From NCBI RefSeq assembly GCF_017591425.1, contig NW_024464918.1, forward strand, positions 23,278,001 to 23,342,000: a stretch of DNA of 64,000 nt. The letters run 5' to 3'. This document shows, piece after piece, positions 61,101 to 64,000 of the stretch (within the stretch, counting starts at the first letter, position 1; every line of letters starts with the position of its first letter). The stretch is from Ochotona curzoniae (taxonomy: Eukaryota > Chordata > Mammalia > Lagomorpha > Ochotonidae). The notes under the pieces are model-generated. The model made no database searches and was not told the origin of the DNA. It worked only from the letters and a program-made list of their open reading frames with translations. The position numbers were made by a program, and so were the translations under genes.

Positions 61101-61192
61101 TACCAAGCGAGCTGCCAACAGAGGAGGCGGTGTCCCTAACTGAATTCGCTCAGATGCAGCAGCACCATGCTCACGAGAATACATGGGCTGTC
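34977..61192 (-). CDS. RBM27: RBM27 (RNA-binding motif protein 27), C-terminal 13 coding exons, 5' part outside window
   Basis: The coding sequence is join(34977-35060, 36458-36568, 39739-39927, 40057-40161, 41529-41693, 41833-41907, 43965-44084, 46161-46301, 47905-48201, 48759-48912, 49522-49666, 53101-53250, 61028-61192), complement strand. All 13 pieces join in frame (1,901 nt including stop), and every junction has an AG acceptor and GT donor. The product matches the C-terminal ~632 residues of mammalian RBM27 (~1,060 residues in human, from memory). Order of parts: Pro-rich linker, RRM1, Gln/His-rich segment, coiled coil, RGG box, shortened RRM2, acidic tail ending SRSWRR. Known role: RBM26/RBM27 are nuclear CCCH/RRM proteins that work with ZC3H3 and the ZFC3H1-MTR4 connection in exosome decay of polyadenylated RNA. 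The paralogue RBM26 is ruled out by segments such as QFFSRTQTQRP and LVPPRNLMGSS. The gene appears intact, with no frameshift or premature stop. Confidence 0.95.
35367..35655 (+). repeat. CSINE in last RBM27 intron
   Basis: GGACAGCTATGTGGCATACC head, GGTTCCGGTTTGAGCCCC B-box region, CGGCCTGGGAGAGCAGAGG, tail (A)n ATAAATAAATC. It is antisense to RBM27. Confidence 0.94.
35812..35977 (+). repeat. CSINE, 5'-truncated, last RBM27 intron
   Basis: ACGGTTCAAATACTTGGACG, CCATGTGGGAGACCTAGAC and TCTACCTCTCAAAGAAAC mark the 3' half of an old copy. Confidence 0.85.
36180..36310 (-). repeat. CSINE-like fragment, minus orientation
   Basis: GGCAGGAGCTGGCATCAGGG, GGATTTGAACCAGGCAGCC (reverse-complemented B box) and GCACCAAACATCCGCC. 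It covers the tRNA-like head of an old copy and ends ~150 bp from exon L. Confidence 0.7.
36458..36568 (-). CDS. RBM27: RBM27 exon L: last strand of RRM2 and acidic segment
   Basis: This 111-nt, phase-0 exon has acceptor CATTTTAG and donor GAAGAG|GTGAAT. It encodes 37 residues: AANQGSKFKDRRLQISWHKP, KVPSISTETEEEEAKEE. FKDRRLQISWHKP corresponds to strand 4 of an RRM. RBM26 has about 35 further residues between helix 1 and this strand that RBM27 lacks, so the second RRM has lost its middle. The 3.2-kb intron upstream is crowded with CSINEs. Confidence 0.95.
36838..37206 (+). repeat. young full-length CSINE with perfect 15-bp TSD and extended tail
   Basis: A box TGGCACAGTGG at 36851-36861, B-box variant GGTTCTATCCC at 36906-36916. 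The usual end CCAATAAATAAT runs into (AAT)n, then 30-odd further bases including GGGGTCTCTTTCTTTCTC. The direct repeat CAAAATATTTTCCTG flanks the whole unit at 36823-36837 and 37207-37221. It lies in the RBM27 intron between exons K and L. Confidence 0.97.
37131..37173. repeat. (AAT)n microsatellite in a SINE tail
   Basis: About 13-14 uninterrupted AAT units have grown from the AATAAA tail of the host CSINE. Confidence 0.95.
37249..37573 (+). repeat. CSINE, full length, left arm of an inverted pair
   Basis: GGGCCTGGCGTGGTAGCC, TGGGTGCTGGTCCTAATCC, TGCACCCGTGTGGGAGACC, tail CTAGTAAAAATAAATC. Its tail meets the tail of the next, minus-strand SINE. Confidence 0.96.
37576..37884 (-). repeat. CSINE, full length, right arm of an inverted pair
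   Basis: Tail in plus reading AGTTTTATTGCAAAGGCAG, then ATGCTTTCCCAGGCCTCAAG and head ACCAATGAGCCATCACACC. Confidence 0.95.
38057..38109 (+). repeat. 3' end of an older CSINE hosting an insertion
   Basis: GGAAGATCTATCTCTCTGTAAATC and ATTTCCAATAAAAGTAAATA are the tail of a plus copy. A minus copy then inserted into this tail. Confidence 0.8.
38110..38428 (-). repeat. CSINE, full length, with 14-bp TSD
   Basis: Minus copy with head in plus reading AGGCTATAGCACCAGGCAC. The direct repeat AAAAGTAAATATTT flanks it at 38096-38109 and 38429-38442, showing that it entered the tail of the older SINE at 38057. Confidence 0.96.
38462..38756 (+). repeat. CSINE, old
   Basis: Head AGCAATGGACATTGCAGTAG, GGCTGCTTCACCTCAGATCC, GGGAAGACCCAGATGG, and tail CTACCTTGCAAATAAGG. 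Confidence 0.9.
39075..39260 (+). repeat. MIR, near full length
   Basis: GGAGCCTGGCTGCTTGG, GGCTCTGTCACTTACTAACC and AATTAATGAGTG in MIR order; the central core is diverged. It lies in the K-L intron of RBM27. Confidence 0.75.
39739..39927 (-). CDS. RBM27: RBM27 exon K: RGG box and start of RRM2
   Basis: This 189-nt, phase-0 exon has acceptor GATTCAG and donor TTCTCA|GTAAGT. It encodes 63 residues: AARLGILPVGRGKPMSTQ, the RGG-type run GRGRGRGRGGRGRGS, LNHMVVDHRPRALTVGGF (RRM strand 1) and TEEEKDELLHFS (helix 1). The RGG run is a typical RNA-binding and Arg-methylation motif. The last residues are one shorter than human RBM27 as I recall it (LLQHFS there, LLHFS here), so a single Gln codon appears to be missing. 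Confidence 0.96.
40057..40161 (-). CDS. RBM27: RBM27 exon J: coiled-coil helix end
   Basis: This 105-nt, phase-0 exon has acceptor ACCATAG and donor GTTGAG|GTGAGA. It encodes 35 residues: AQKELLDTELDLHKRLSSG then EDTTELRKKLSQLQVE, a charged helical segment shared with RBM26 (KELLDTELDL is nearly invariant between the paralogues). The next intron is only 129 bp, so exons J and K probably splice as a close pair. Confidence 0.96.
41225..41441 (+). repeat. CSINE with internal deletion, RBM27 intron I-J
   Basis: GGGGTCAGTATGGTAGCAC head, AGCCACTTTCTATGACACTGG, then directly CTCTCTCCTGGCTTAGGCC; tail TTTCAAATAGTAAGTAAGTC. It ends 88 bp from exon I. Confidence 0.88.
41529..41693 (-). CDS. RBM27: RBM27 exon I: coiled-coil helix continued
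   Basis: This 165-nt, phase-0 exon has acceptor TTTGGTAG, directly before ATG coding an internal Met. It encodes 55 residues: MLISKLEKNKNMKPEERANI, MKTLKELGEKISQLKDEL, then KTSSAVSAPSKVKTKTE. Leu/Ile spacing and charge support a coiled coil over about the first 40 residues. The donor is GAG|GTTTGT, which keeps GT but lacks the usual purine at +3 and A at +4. Read-through into the intron would add about 17 residues before a stop. Confidence 0.94.
41833..41907 (-). CDS. RBM27: RBM27 exon H: coiled-coil helix
   Basis: This 75-nt, phase-0 exon is the shortest seen. The acceptor is TTATGCAG and the donor is CAAAAG|GTAAGA. It encodes 25 residues, EALKLQQDMRKKRQEVLEKQ then IECQK, a highly charged amphipathic helix continued by exons I and J. 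Its downstream intron is only 139 bp, among the shortest of the set. Confidence 0.95.
42239..42496 (+). repeat. CSINE, old and diverged
   Basis: GGGGGTAGCTCCCTGATAG head, GGTCCCTGTCCCTGACGTGG, tail GATTGTCAAGTAAATAAAATC. Confidence 0.75.
42507..42800 (+). repeat. CSINE, old, full length
   Basis: AGAAGCAGAATTGCAGTAAAG head, CCTGCAATACCAGCATCCC, CACACGGGAGATCGGCATG, tail TTTCAAGTAAGTAAATC. Confidence 0.9.
42845..43161 (+). repeat. CSINE, full length, left arm of an inverted pair
   Basis: CTCGGGTCATCACCATGGC (decayed head), CCCCGCTTCCCATCCAGC, CACCCACGTGGGAGACTC, tail TTCCAATAAAAATAAAC. A minus copy follows after ~24 bp. Confidence 0.93.
43186..43502 (-). repeat. CSINE, full length, right arm of an inverted pair
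   Basis: TTATTTTTATTGGAAAGTCTG tail, CTGATGATTCACTCCCC, head TAGGCTACCATGCCAGGCC. It lies 463 bp downstream of the exon G donor. Confidence 0.95.
43965..44084 (-). CDS. RBM27: RBM27 exon G: linker leading into coiled coil
   Basis: This 120-nt, phase-0 exon has acceptor CTTTGTAG and donor AACAG|GTAAAG. It encodes 40 residues: IFSTPGHPKTLYSSSNLK, TPSKLCSGSKSHDVQEA and LKKKQ. The Ser-rich part is likely disordered, and the LKKKQ end begins the charged helix continued in exon H. Human RBM27, from memory, reads HPKMIYSS and EVLKKKQ at the variable positions. The donor sits in a poly-T tract on the plus strand (poly-A in the transcript), coding Lys-Lys-Lys. Confidence 0.95.
44319..44614 (-). repeat. 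CSINE, old, minus orientation
   Basis: CATCTATTTGAAAGGCAGAG, GGGCAGGAAGCTGGACTGG and TTACTCTGCTGTGCCAC read as the reverse of an old C repeat, GC-rich in the middle. Confidence 0.87.
45200..45480 (-). repeat. ancient L1 ORF2/3'-end fragment, minus orientation
   Basis: CTTTTCTATCCTGCTGC, then ACCCATGCGCCAATATCAAAG and GTTACAGAGATTTTATGATAC track, in reverse complement, the conserved L1 ORF2 stretch with the words for 'ATGGTACTGGTATAAA'. Strong divergence. Confidence 0.45.
45623..45937 (+). repeat. CSINE, full length
   Basis: CCAGGCCTCACACAGTAGCC, AGTCCTCGCCTTGCATGC, GAGCCGGTTTATATCCCGG, tail ACCAATAAAAATAAATAAATC. It lies in the F-G intron. Confidence 0.95.
46161..46301 (-). CDS. RBM27: RBM27 exon F: linker after RRM1
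   Basis: This 141-nt, phase-0 exon has acceptor TATATATAG and donor TGTCAG|GTATGC. It encodes 47 residues beginning MMNKPQTPGAYVLNKVPV, then KHRLGHASGNQTDASHL and ending GGAGEDCQ. It matches RBM27, and the block containing NKVPVKHRLGH parallels the repeated VKxRLG motifs in RBM26. It holds no annotated domain. The intron on its 5' side carries an old CSINE near its middle. Confidence 0.95.
46480..46501. repeat. (TA)n microsatellite
   Basis: About 11 TA units lie ~180 bp from the exon F acceptor, just beyond an (A)10 run. Confidence 0.93.
47492..47807 (+). repeat. CSINE, old, full length
   Basis: GAGGTAGGCACTGTGGTACAG head, GGTTCCTGTCACCCACACAGG, a TG-rich patch in its CT region, and tail TTTGTCTTTCAAAAAAATGC. 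It ends about 100 bp from exon E. Confidence 0.9.
47905..48201 (-). CDS. RBM27: RBM27 exon E: second half of RRM1 plus Gln/His-rich segment
   Basis: This 297-nt exon is in phase 0 on both sides (TTAAAG acceptor, CAGAAG|GTAATC donor). It encodes 99 residues. The first ~45 complete RRM1: VAFKGDPEAALIQYL (RNP1-like strand 3), NEEARKAISSTEAVL (helix 2) and NRFIRVLWHRE (strand 4). The rest is low complexity: LLLQQQQTLSHLSQQHHH, LPQHLHPQQ, TQSPPSTVHGGIQK. The Gln/His run is a feature of RBM27. Several positions here differ from my memory of human RBM27 (for example HPQQVLATQSPP), so the segment looks faster evolving than the RRM. Confidence 0.96.
48303..48540 (+). repeat. CSINE, 5'-truncated
   Basis: Starts near GTTAGAGTCCCAGATATTCC; GATGGCCTGGGAAAGCAGC, CACCTGTGTGGGAGATCC, tail TTTCAAATAAAAAATAAAATCC. 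It sits between exons D and E. Confidence 0.94.
48563..48609. repeat. (TG)n microsatellite, interrupted
   Basis: TGTGTGTGTGTGTGTG followed by TATGTGTCTGTATGTG. It lies in the 557-bp intron between exons D and E. Confidence 0.9.
48759..48912 (-). CDS. RBM27: RBM27 exon D: first half of RRM1
   Basis: This 154-nt exon completes the split Lys codon with its first G. The acceptor is CCTTTAG and the donor is TACAG|GTAAAT. It encodes a Gln/Asn-rich lead (QGNNNQSKPGFLRKNQ), then RRM strand 1 with the RNP2-like LEVKKIPQEL, helix 1 NNITKLNEHFSKFG, and strand 2 TIVNIQ. The RNP2 strand has Val/Lys where classical RRMs carry an aromatic residue. Direct RNA stacking may therefore be weak, and the fold may also act as a protein contact surface (inference). 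Confidence 0.95.
49522..49666 (-). CDS. RBM27: RBM27 exon C: linker immediately before RRM1
   Basis: This 145-nt exon starts with CT of a split Ala codon and ends with AA of a split Lys codon. The acceptor is TTTCCAACAG and the donor is GGAAA|GTAAGA. It encodes ANIVIQTEPPVPVSINSNI, TRVVLEPDSRKRAIS and GPLTKKPWLGK. The SRKR and TKKPW clusters are basic and precede the RRM, as in both paralogues. Both flanking phases (1 in, 2 out) fit exons B and D exactly. Confidence 0.95.
49846..50153 (-). repeat. CSINE, old, minus orientation
   Basis: Plus-strand ATTTTTATTTATCTTCATCG tail, GAAAAAGCTGGATCAGAAAC and head ACACAGAGGCCAACACC. Confidence 0.9.
50154..51514. other. RBM27 intron sequence without recognised elements
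   Basis: No exon-like or repeat-like sequence is identified. An A-rich simple stretch with AAAAC units lies at 51,285-51,330. Confidence 0.45.
51515..51642 (+). repeat. MIR followed by an (A)22 run
   Basis: ATGAGCCCAAACTTAGTTCTG, CCACTTAACAGCAGTCCAACC, TTGGCCAAGTTCTTGAGCC and CTAAACCTTAGTGTCCTCG follow MIR consensus well. The poly-A run starts at about 51621 and is not a normal MIR feature. Confidence 0.85.
52098..52325 (+). repeat. CSINE, 5'-truncated
   Basis: TTAACGTTCCTGGGAAAATAAC, TCCCCACTATCAATGTGAG, TTTCAAATAAAACAAACC, then (A)20. Confidence 0.88.
52441..52645 (+). repeat. CSINE, 5'-truncated
   Basis: TGAGCCACTTCCTGCTTGTATG, GATGGCCCAATTACTTGGGC, GAGTGAACCGGTGAACTGG; it ends at the CT-rich region with no A-rich tail. 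Confidence 0.85.
52742..53035 (+). repeat. CSINE, old, full length
   Basis: ATAGGTGCTGTGGAACAGC head, GTCTCAAGTATCGGTTTCCTG, GAACTAGCACATGGCAG, tail CTTTCAAACACATAAGC. It ends about 65 bp from exon B. Confidence 0.88.
53101..53250 (-). CDS. RBM27: RBM27 exon B: conserved YEPDGYNPEAPSIT / RPNLIGLTSGDMD block
   Basis: This 150-nt exon begins with AT of the split Asp codon and ends with G of a split Ala codon. The acceptor is TTCTCAG and the donor is AGAG|GTGAGG. It encodes the RBM26/27 signature TYEPDGYNPEAPSITSSGR, then QFFSRTQTQRP and NLIGLTSGDMD. These blocks are nearly identical between the two paralogues except for the QFFSRTQTQ part, which is the RBM27 form. The function of the block is not known to me, but its conservation suggests a binding surface. 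The last residues read DTNPR where human RBM27, from memory, has DVNPR. Confidence 0.95.
53380..53720 (-). repeat. young CSINE with near-perfect 14-bp TSD, minus orientation
   Basis: It carries the young-subfamily words GAGCGCAACGGCC, CTCCCACGCGGGTGCAGG and AGAACCGGCGCCCATATGG. Direct repeat CTATACATTTCTCT at 53366-53379 and CTACACATTTCTCT at 53721-53734 (one mismatch). It is in the sense direction of RBM27, within the A-B intron, 130 bp upstream of exon B. Confidence 0.97.
54312..54625 (+). repeat. CSINE, old, full length
   Basis: CCCGAGCAGGAAAAGCTGC head, AGGCTGCAGTACCAGC, GTGCCAGGGAAAGTAGTGC, tail CTTTTCAAATATACATAAATC. Confidence 0.88.
54810..55070 (+). repeat. CSINE with internal deletion and short TSD
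   Basis: GGGCTGGCCTTGTGGTTTAAC joins directly to GGCTCCACTTCCC. The tail AAGTAAAAGTAAACAAATC runs into (A)17. GATTAGG occurs on both sides (before 54810 and at about 55074). Confidence 0.92.
55078..55690 (+). pseudogene. unrecognised GC-rich segment, possible retrocopy
   Basis: About 600 bp that is strikingly more GC-rich than the surrounding A/T-rich intron. A 223-codon open frame (54974-55645) runs through it but begins inside a SINE. Another frame near 55,440-55,640 reads SPEESNSRYSELLLEKQEEE, then a Pro/Thr-rich end (SSPPTPTTPAPTLG) and a stop; upstream that frame has stops. This looks like a decayed coding sequence or part of a larger repeat, ending in a poly-T run at ~55706. I could not identify a parent gene. 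Confidence 0.3.
55975..56405 (+). repeat. shared retroelement 3' module, copy 3
   Basis: CATGTCAATCAGTAGATTTTTC, ACTATCAAAACCACTTGAAC, CTTGGAGCATGCCCCACATC, CCCACTTTCCTGTAGCCCTTG and AACTATGTAAAGATT. It is the closest match to copy 1 at 12,216 and shares its upstream part with copy 2. It lies in the A-B intron of RBM27, antisense to the gene. Confidence 0.75.
56440..56761 (+). repeat. CSINE, old, full length
   Basis: GAACCACAGTAGGCTGAGCC head, GGCTGCTCCACTTTTGACCC, GGTCTGGGAAAGCAGTG, tail (AAAAT)n AAATAA. Confidence 0.9.
58012..58957 (+). pseudogene. L1 ORF1 (nucleic-acid chaperone), broken
   Basis: The first 86 codons are open (to the TAG at 58270-58272). The remaining frame is interrupted by stops and shifts. 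Recognisable ORF1p parts are the charged coiled-coil region, the RRM word RPNIRVMGVPEGAE (~58455-58497), and the C-terminal domain with ETLQARKEWNDIFQILKEK and YPAKLSFVFENEIKFF (~58,755-58,880), ending LQYLNMFS. The host lost no gene here; the element is simply dead. Confidence 0.85.
59030..59215 (+). pseudogene. L1 ORF2 endonuclease N-terminus, truncated
   Basis: The frame reads RPNYHPYISTLNVNGLSS, then IKSHRLVDWIKKQNPFIC. This is the start of the APE-type endonuclease of L1 ORF2. After about 60 codons the sequence leaves ORF2 at the deletion junction, so the catalytic residues further on, the reverse transcriptase and the Cys-rich end are absent. Confidence 0.8.
59369..59610 (+). repeat. 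two ~123-bp tandem units in the L1 3' UTR
   Basis: CATGTTATTTAACTTCATGG starts at 59369 and again at 59492. Following words (TTGATTTTGT, then TGTANAGNANCTGTGNAATGG-like) recur in the same order. The units differ at perhaps a fifth of positions. Confidence 0.8.
60172..60477 (-). repeat. CSINE, full length, minus orientation
   Basis: ATTATGTTTATTGTAAAGTCAG tail, GTGCCGATCCGAAGCCAGG, TCCCATGTGGGTGCGGGG, head TAGCCACTACATTACC. In sense with RBM27. Confidence 0.95.
60691..60961 (+). repeat. CSINE, 3'-truncated, adjoining RBM27 exon A
   Basis: GGGCTGGGTGTGGTGGCC head, GTGGCCTGGGAAAGCAGTC, ATCGTTGGACAGAAGATC; it stops at TTCCTCTCAGG with no A-rich tail, 66 bp before the exon border. Confidence 0.95.
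61028..61192 (-). CDS. RBM27: RBM27 exon A (most 5' exon in window): linker before RRM1
   Basis: This 165-nt internal exon starts with two bases of a split Arg codon and ends with the first base of a split Asp codon. The acceptor is a T-rich tract then CTCAG, and the donor is CCAG|GTAAGC. It encodes QPMYSREHGAAASERIQLG, then a run of Pro/Leu/Ala, NLMGSSIGYHTS and SPTPLVP. This low-complexity linker follows the Pro-rich region and CCCH finger in RBM27 and has no known fold. The segment is absent from the paralogue RBM26 as I recall it, which makes it diagnostic for RBM27. A truncated SINE ends 66 bp downstream of its donor. The preceding exon is beyond the right edge. Confidence 0.93.
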
Positions 61193-61603
61193 CTGAGGAG
61201 GAAAAAACAAGAGAACAGCTGAGACTCAGGTTCCAGAGCTTCTCTTAGACAAAGATGCACTTATTAAAATCTTGAACTAAGAACACAAATTTTACCAACA
61301 GGAACAGTAAGGGAGAAGGACATTATTGAGATTCTCTTCAGTTCATGAGAGCCCTGATATGTAACCAGTTAGGATACATTGATGTAAAAAGAATAAGATT
61401 TAGGCAATCCAATTATATAATCCCATATTTTACAATCTTAAAAACAGAATCTAGGTAATAACTTTGCTAAAAGTTAAATAACCAACTCCATCATGTTATA
61501 AGACAAAGAATCCCTGAGCTAACAATTTTGTATACAATAAGACAGAGATACGCAGACAAGTAAGAAGGGTATCATACACCAAACACAAACAAGGGACAGA
61601 CTT
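61193..61603. other. RBM27 intron, nothing recognised
   Basis: A/T-rich intron directly upstream of exon A in transcript terms; only its polypyrimidine/acceptor region is identifiable. Confidence 0.5.
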
Positions 61604-61801
61604 GGATGCTGGGCTAGAGTGCCTGAGTGCTCCTGGATTCAGTGCTTGCCTCTAGCTCCAGAATCCAGCCACTTGATCGTATCAGAGGGCCTAGACCCCA
61701 CACCTGCCTCTAGTCTGTGAATCCACATAATGACCAGAGCAAGCATTTCAGGAATGAATCAAGGGATATCTCTATCTACCCAAGTTTTCAAATTAAAAAA
61801 A
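61604..61801 (+). repeat. possible very old CSINE
   Basis: GGCTAGAGTGCCTGAGTGC, TCTAGTCTGTGAATCC, GAATGAATCAAGGGATATC and TTTTCAAATTAAAA follow the C-repeat order only loosely. Confidence 0.4.
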
Positions 61802-61807
61802 ACTAAC

Positions 61808-62140
61808 AGGGTCCGGCGTGGTATCCTAGTAGTTGAAGTCCTCTCCTTGAGGGTGCCAGGATCCCATACAGTCACCAGTTCTAATCCCAGCAGCCCCACT
61901 TTCCATCCAGCTCCCTGCCTGTGGCCTGGGAAAGCAGTCAAGGACGGCCCAAAGCTTTGGGACCCTGCACCCATGAGACCTGGAAGAAGTTCCTGGATCC
62001 TGGCTTTGGATCAGCATAGCATCGGTCGTTGCGCTCACGTGGGGAGTGAATCATCGAACGGAAGAGCTTCCTCTCTGTCTCTCCTCCTCTCTGTATATCT
62101 GACTTTCCAATAAATAAAATCTTAAAAAAAAAAAAAAAAT
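61808..62140 (+). repeat. CSINE, full length, younger subfamily
   Basis: GGGTCCGGCGTGGTATCC head, CACCAGTTCTAATCCCAGC, GGTCGTTGCGCTCACGTGG, tail CCAATAAATAAAATC plus (A)17. Confidence 0.96.
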
Positions 62141-62149
62141 AAGGAGAAG

Positions 62150-62225
62150 GTTTGGAAGTAGAGCAGCTGGGACTTGAACCAGCACACATATGAGATGTCA
62201 GCAGCATAGGAGTAGACCTAATGGC
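62150..62225 (-). repeat. CSINE head fragment, minus orientation
   Basis: GTAGAGCAGCTGGGACTTG, ACCAGCACACATATGAGATG covers the reversed B-box area of an old copy cut by neighbours. Confidence 0.7.
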
Positions 62226-62254
62226 CAGAGGCCCAAGAGGTCCCAGAGGGACCA

Positions 62255-62508
62255 AGGTGGTGGTATACTGTCTAAAATCCAGTCTGTATCCTGTGTGGGT
62301 ACTCTCAGCCAACCCATTATTAGCATGCCTGGGAAAGCAGCATAGGACGGTTCAAGTTCACGGGCCACTGTCACCTACATCAGGAGACACAAAGGAAGCT
62401 CCTGGTTTTCCTCTGGCCCAGCCCCAGTCATTGCAGCTACTTGGGATGGAATATGACAATGGAAAACTTATCTGCATCTCTCTCTCTCTTTTTTTGGCTC
62501 CGCCTGTC
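62255..62508 (+). repeat. CSINE, old
   Basis: GGTGGTGGTATACTGTC, ATTAGCATGCCTGGGAAAGC, AGGAGACACAAAGGAAGCTCC; the tail is degenerate CCTGTCAAATTACAAAAC. Confidence 0.85.
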
Positions 62509-63538
62509 AAATTACAAAACAAGCACTTTTTCTTCTTACATGTCTAGTATCAGTTCTCACATTTTTAATTCCTATTCTAAAGACAGTCTTTATCCAAAGT
62601 AAAATTTTAGTCCCTTTCCATAACTTCCCTGATTTTTCCTAATTTTCGTGGGGGAAAAATTTGTAAGATAACCTAAAATTCATACTGAAAAGAAACAAAC
62701 AGAAAGGAAAGCTACACCTTCCAAAGAGTATCCATGTTTATTATTATCTTCTGTATCACAGTATTTTGTGTCCTAAATGGTGTCTGGTACGTGGTAGGAA
62801 CTCAACAGTCCCTTAAAGAGGAGGTTAAACCATAAAGTACCCAGAGAACAATGCTGAAATGGGTACTATGACAACTAATGTAAACTGCAAAGGGAGAGAA
62901 TCTCTGCACAGCATTCTGATTCACCTTTCTAGACACTATAGCCCGGGACCACACCAAAAAATGCTACCTATTCTACAAAATTAAATGAGCAAATCTCAAG
63001 TTACTAAACATGGTGTTTTACTATTTGTATAGCTACAGGAGAACTATCTTCTAAAAGATTATTTATGAGAACTCAAAGAGTGGACAATTACCTTCAATCC
63101 AAGAACCACCAAGGATGCTACATGCATCCATTACTTGAACCACACGCTGCACTGGGTCTGACAGCAACCATGGGATGTCACAATGCCACTCATCCATATT
63201 CATCTGTATATTCCCAGCACCTAGCACTAACACTGGAACAAACACCTACTTTTATCTCTGTAAGTCTAGATTTCATTGTTATTTATTTGGAATCTCTAAT
63301 TTTCACAACAAAATAAAAAAATCTTATATGCTGTTTTTTATTTATAAATACTTTGTGTGCTATGAATGTTAACCATTATAATGGCAATGAAATATCCATA
63401 ATTTAGACCTTTCCCACTTGTTAAACTTTCAGGACAGTTCAAGCTCTCTGTTACACTACAAACATAACACAGCTGTTAACATTCAAGTTCCAGGGTTTTT
63501 GAAACCAGATTACAATAGTTAAAAAAAAATAAACCCTG
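62509..63538. other. RBM27 intron with possible L2/MIR pieces
   Basis: GTGTCTGGTACGTGGTAGGAAC at ~62779 and CTGTATATTCCCAGCACCTAG at ~63204 are typical end words of L2/MIR elements. No exon is supported here. Confidence 0.4.
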
Positions 63539-63888
63539 GGCCCGGTGCTGTGGTCTAGCAGCTAAAGTCATCGCCTTGAATGTGCCGGGATCCCATATGG
63601 ACGCCGGTTCTAATCCCGCAGCCCCGCTTCCCATCCAGCTCCCTGCCTGTGGCCAGGGAAAGCAGTCGAGGATGGCCCAAAGCTTTGGGACCCTGCACCC
63701 GCGTGGGAGACCTGGAAGAGCTCCTGGCTCCTGGATTGGGATCAGCTCAGTACCAGCAGTTGCAGTCACTTGGGGGAGTGAATCATCAGATGGAAGAGCT
63801 TCCTCTCTGTCTCTCCTCCTTTCTCTCTCTCTCTCTATATATATATATATCTCACTTTGCAATATAAATAAATCTTAAAAGAAAAAAA
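63539..63888 (+). repeat. CSINE, full length, younger subfamily
   Basis: GGGCCCGGTGCTGTGGTC head, GACGCCGGTTCTAATCCCGC, GCACCCGCGTGGGAGACC. Its CT region grew into (CT)n(TA)n at 63822-63851, followed by GCAATATAAATAAATC. Confidence 0.97.
63822..63851. repeat. (CT)n(TA)n microsatellite in a SINE
   Basis: Pyrimidine-rich SINE sequence expanded to CTCTCTCTCTCTCT followed by about eight TA units. Confidence 0.93.
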
Positions 63889-64000
63889 ACCTAAAGAATT
63901 TAAAAGAGTCAACTTAATTGGCTAAGAAACAATGTAAAATAATCTGTTTGAGCAACATAATTTCCATAAGACATAAAAGCTGATGACTGATACTCTATGC

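Noticed and set aside
34977..61192. Assignment of the gene to RBM26
   Set aside because: RBM26 and RBM27 share the YNPEAPSIT, NLIGLTSGDMD and ESRSWRR blocks. The segments LVPPRNLMGSS, QFFSRTQTQRP, the Gln/His-rich run and the short RRM2 are the RBM27 forms.
63063..63245. Minus-strand frame ending in a good-looking donor (TTGAAG|GTAATT) as an extra upstream RBM27 exon
   Set aside because: Exon A starts with two bases of a split Arg codon, so the preceding exon must end with A or C as the first base of that codon. This frame ends with G, its residues do not match RBM27, and it overlaps L2/MIR-like words.

Overview
This is a vertebrate nuclear genome window, almost certainly from a lagomorph and most likely a pika (Ochotona) rather than rabbit. 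It is saturated with tRNA-derived C-repeat SINEs (CSINE), which are specific to lagomorphs, at roughly one per kilobase and in both orientations. Their pyrimidine-rich 3' part and A-rich tail look closer to the pika form than to the rabbit consensus as I remember it. A lagomorph-type LINE-1 and old mammalian MIR pieces are also present. There is no sign of bacterial, phage or plasmid DNA.

The only protein-coding gene I can support is the 3' part of RBM27, on the minus strand. Thirteen coding exons run from 61,192 (an internal exon) down to the stop codon at 34,977-34,979. They join in frame through AG acceptors and GT donors into about 632 codons that match the C-terminal 60% of mammalian RBM27. 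The set covers the linker, the first RRM, a Gln/His-rich stretch, a coiled coil, an RGG box, a shortened second RRM and an acidic tail. The N-terminal PWI-like, RS-rich and CCCH zinc-finger exons lie beyond the right edge. RBM26/RBM27 proteins are partners of the ZFC3H1-MTR4 nuclear RNA decay connection (PAXT).

Layout. 1-30 kb: sequence downstream of RBM27 with no recognisable gene. It holds about 27 CSINEs, MIR fragments, a degenerate ~60-bp tandem array joined to a repeat module that recurs at two other places, an LTR-like segment, nested MITEs and microsatellites. By mammalian synteny POU4F3 would be expected beyond the left edge, and nothing in the window matches it. 30.4-35.4 kb: the longest stretch free of SINEs, holding the RBM27 3' UTR with several minus-strand AATAAA signals. 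35-61 kb: RBM27 exons and introns. The introns carry many CSINEs (including two tail-to-tail inverted pairs) and a 3.0-kb LINE-1 that has lost most of ORF2. 61-64 kb: intron upstream of the first exon seen, with more SINEs.

I found no convincing new gene system. The observations most worth checking are the collapsed second RRM of RBM27, the tandem-array composite repeat, the odd 3' tail on one young SINE, and the inverted SINE pairs in RBM27 introns. Exon borders come from reading splice sites and reading frame by eye. Most repeat borders are good to about 5-20 bases.
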